DNA of 6,926 nt from Candidatus Njordarchaeota archaeon (lineage in GTDB: Archaea > Asgardarchaeota > Njordarchaeia > Njordarchaeales > Njordarchaeaceae): NCBI GenBank assembly GCA_029856055.1, contig JAHQWF010000093.1, positions 1 to 6,926 of the forward strand, read 5' to 3'. Of this stretch, positions 5,693 to 6,926 are shown in pieces. The position numbers were made by a program, and so were the translations under genes. A model generated the notes under the pieces. It saw only the letters and a list, made by a program, of their open reading frames with translations. It searched no databases and was not told where the DNA came from. Position 1 is the stretch's first letter. The number at the start of each line of letters is the position of its first letter.

Positions 5693-5787
5693 TTCTAGAA
5701 GCATTTAGATGAAAAATAAAGTATTTTTAAAAAAAGTGTTATATTTCTATACTCTTATCTGAAGATTATTAATGATTGATTGATAAG

Positions 5788-5813
5788 TTTAAATGAATAT
5801 TTGTATACTAATA
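5788..5813 (+). promoter_or_regulatory. candidate promoter of isocitrate dehydrogenase
   Basis: TTTAAATG (5788-5795) and TATACTAATA (5804-5813) are TATA-like. They would give leaders of about 39 or 22 bases before TTG 5856, both including the GGTG at 5845. The choice between them is open. Confidence 0.35.
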
Positions 5814-5844
5814 CAATATGTCCCCTTCTAGATAAGTATATGTT

Positions 5845-5848
5845 GGTG
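5845..5848 (+). promoter_or_regulatory. ribosome binding site that sets the isocitrate dehydrogenase start at TTG 5856
   Basis: GGTG lies 7 bases before TTG 5856 but 13 bases before the in-frame ATG 5862, so TTG fits the spacing used by the neighbouring genes. Confidence 0.6.
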
Positions 5849-5855
5849 TATTGAT

Positions 5856-6920
5856 TTGCCTATGATTAAAGCTACTCTTGTTCCTGGTGATGGTACTGGC
5901 CCTGAAATTGTTGAAGTAGCTAGAAAAATTATAGAATTTACAGCGGATCTTTGCGGTATACCAGTTCAATGGGAAGTTAAAGAAGCTGGCATACCTGCTT
6001 ATGAAAAGTATGGTGATCCTTTACCCCAAGAAACTTTAGAGAGCATAAAAAGGAATAAGATTCTTTTTAAAGGGCCTATCACTACACCTGTTGGAACTGG
6101 ATACAGATCAGTTAATGTTGCTATAAGGCAAAAATTCAAATTATATGCTATTGTTAGGCCTGCAAAATCTATACCTAGATTTTCTAGCAAATTCCCGAAT
6201 GTAGATTTGGTAACTATTAGGGAAGGTACTGAGGAGTTTTATTCTGGAATTGAGCATAGAGTAAACACGGTGGATGAGGATAGAATAGCTGCTGAGAGTA
6301 TAGGTGTTGTCACTAAAAGAGCTTGTGAGAAAATAGTTACATTCTCTTTTGAGTATGCTAAAAAGTATGGTAGAAAAAAACTTACTGCAGTTCATAAGGC
6401 CAACATACTAAAAGAAACGCATGGGTTATTTAGAGATGTTTTCTATGAGATAGCTAAGAAATACCCTGAGTTCGAAGTAGATGACAGAATGGTAGATAAT
6501 ATGACTTACCAGTTGGTAACCAAGCCAGAATTATATGATGTACTAGTATCACCCAATTTGGTAGGGGATATAATATCGGATCTAACAGCAGGTTTAGTTG
6601 GGAGCTTAGGTGTAGTACCAAGTGCTAACATTGGTGATGAATATGCGATGTTCGAGCCGATACATGGTAGCGCTCCAAAATATGCTGGTCAAAATAAAGT
6701 GAATCCAACAGCCCAAATAATGGCTGGTGTTATGATGCTAAGGCACCTCGGATTAATGGAAATGGCTGATTTAATCGAGAAGGCTACATTTAAGGTAATT
6801 GAAGAGGGCAAAAGTGTTACGTATGATATTGCTAGAGTATATGGAGTTCAACCAGTTGGAACCAAGGAGATGGGTGACGCGATAATAGAGAAAATTAAAG
6901 AGTATTATCATAAAAGTTAG
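5856..6920 (+). CDS. icd: isocitrate dehydrogenase, probably NADP-dependent
   Basis: This beta-decarboxylating dehydrogenase of 354 residues oxidises isocitrate to 2-oxoglutarate and CO2. Isocitrate rather than isopropylmalate use is shown by Ser85, Asn87 and Arg91 in RSVNVAIR, the isocitrate-binding pattern, with Arg101, Arg122 and Tyr129 (YSGIEH). The catalytic lysine is Lys181 in HKANILK, and the metal-binding aspartates are Asp214, Asp238 and Asp242 (VGDIISD). Coenzyme choice can be read by comparison with the E. coli enzyme: Lys275 and Tyr276 in APKYAG, Val282, and Tyr323 and Arg327 in TYDIAR match its NADP determinants. NAD-dependent relatives usually carry an acidic residue in place of the lysine. 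The protein is shorter than the roughly 416-residue bacterial enzyme and closer to NAD-type subunits in length. The TTG start rests on GGTG 7 bases upstream; ATG 5862 would remove 2 residues. Homoisocitrate dehydrogenase is the main alternative. Confidence 0.9.
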   Translation: MPMIKATLVPGDGTGPEIVEVARKIIEFTADLCGIPVQWEVKEAGIPAYEKYGDPLPQETLESIKRNKILFKGPITTPVGTGYRSVNVAIRQKFKLYAIVRPAKSIPRFSSKFPNVDLVTIREGTEEFYSGIEHRVNTVDEDRIAAESIGVVTKRACEKIVTFSFEYAKKYGRKKLTAVHKANILKETHGLFRDVFYEIAKKYPEFEVDDRMVDNMTYQLVTKPELYDVLVSPNLVGDIISDLTAGLVGSLGVVPSANIGDEYAMFEPIHGSAPKYAGQNKVNPTAQIMAGVMMLRHLGLMEMADLIEKATFKVIEEGKSVTYDIARVYGVQPVGTKEMGDAIIEKIKEYYHKS

Positions 6921-6926
6921 CTAATC

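Larger units (their letters stand above)
5520..5855. other. AT-rich divergent intergenic region between citrate synthase and isocitrate dehydrogenase
   Basis: This stretch must hold the promoters of both flanking genes. It is extremely AT-rich and has several TATA-like boxes. On the minus side these include AGTTTAAATT (5540-5531) and TATATAAT (5550-5543). On the plus side there are ACTATATAAATG (5681-5692), TTTAAATG (5788-5795) and TATACTAATA (5804-5813). I see no RNA gene, no convincing protein gene and no long repeat. GATTGATTGAT at 5773-5783 is a small tandem repeat, and TTCTAGAA at 5693-5700 a small palindrome. Confidence 0.7.

Noticed and set aside
5520..5855. Direct repeats or CRISPR-like pattern in the AT-rich intergenic region
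   Set aside because: Only short low-complexity repeats such as GATTGATTGAT are present; there are no regularly spaced repeats or spacers.
5999..6190. Minus-strand open frame of 63 codons inside isocitrate dehydrogenase
   Set aside because: It is opposite conserved dehydrogenase sequence, including the substrate-binding motif; it is a shadow frame.
6141..6395. Minus-strand open frame of 84 codons inside isocitrate dehydrogenase
   Set aside because: It also lies opposite conserved catalytic sequence, and its serine-rich, low-complexity product looks like a shadow frame.

Overview
The window looks like chromosomal DNA of an AT-rich, probably thermophilic crenarchaeon (Thermoproteota). The evidence is a form III RuBisCO, an archaeal-type citrate synthase, A-box (TATA-like) promoters and very regular GGTG(A) Shine-Dalgarno sites 5 to 8 bases before the start codons, several of which are TTG. 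The overall look recalls low-GC Ignisphaera/Thermofilum-like lineages, but that placement is a guess from gene content only.

Layout. Positions 1-100 are clearly richer in GC than the rest and may hold the last 31 codons of a plus-strand gene I cannot identify; the opposite strand is also open there. From 251 to 2523 runs a plus-strand operon of three genes: a galactitol-type PTS EIIB, a galactitol-type PTS EIIA and an FGGY sugar kinase of the type related to D-ribulose kinases. It meets a minus-strand group tail to tail, with only 2 bases between stop codons. On the minus strand, in transcription order, are citrate synthase (5471 to 4278), RuBisCO large subunit (4116 to 2854) and the PTS phosphocarrier HPr (2798 to 2526). 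RuBisCO and HPr each seem to have their own promoter. A 384-base AT-rich divergent region (5472-5855) separates citrate synthase from a plus-strand NADP-type isocitrate dehydrogenase (5856-6920).

How the genes may work together. HPr, EIIA and EIIB form a phosphorelay (His to His to Cys) that normally serves a membrane EIIC; EI and EIIC are not in the window. PTS proteins are rare in archaea, best known in haloarchaea. The kinase beside them and the RuBisCO next to HPr suggest a pentose link: a sugar phosphorylated once by the PTS and again by the FGGY kinase could become ribulose-1,5-bisphosphate, the RuBisCO substrate, without phosphoribulokinase. This is inference. The safer reading is that RuBisCO works in archaeal nucleoside/AMP salvage and the PTS and kinase serve a separate pentitol or pentulose. 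Citrate synthase and isocitrate dehydrogenase make the two ends of the oxidative route from acetyl-CoA to 2-oxoglutarate (aconitase is not here).

All six main genes are intact with their key catalytic residues. No insertion sequences, CRISPR arrays, tRNA or rRNA genes were seen.
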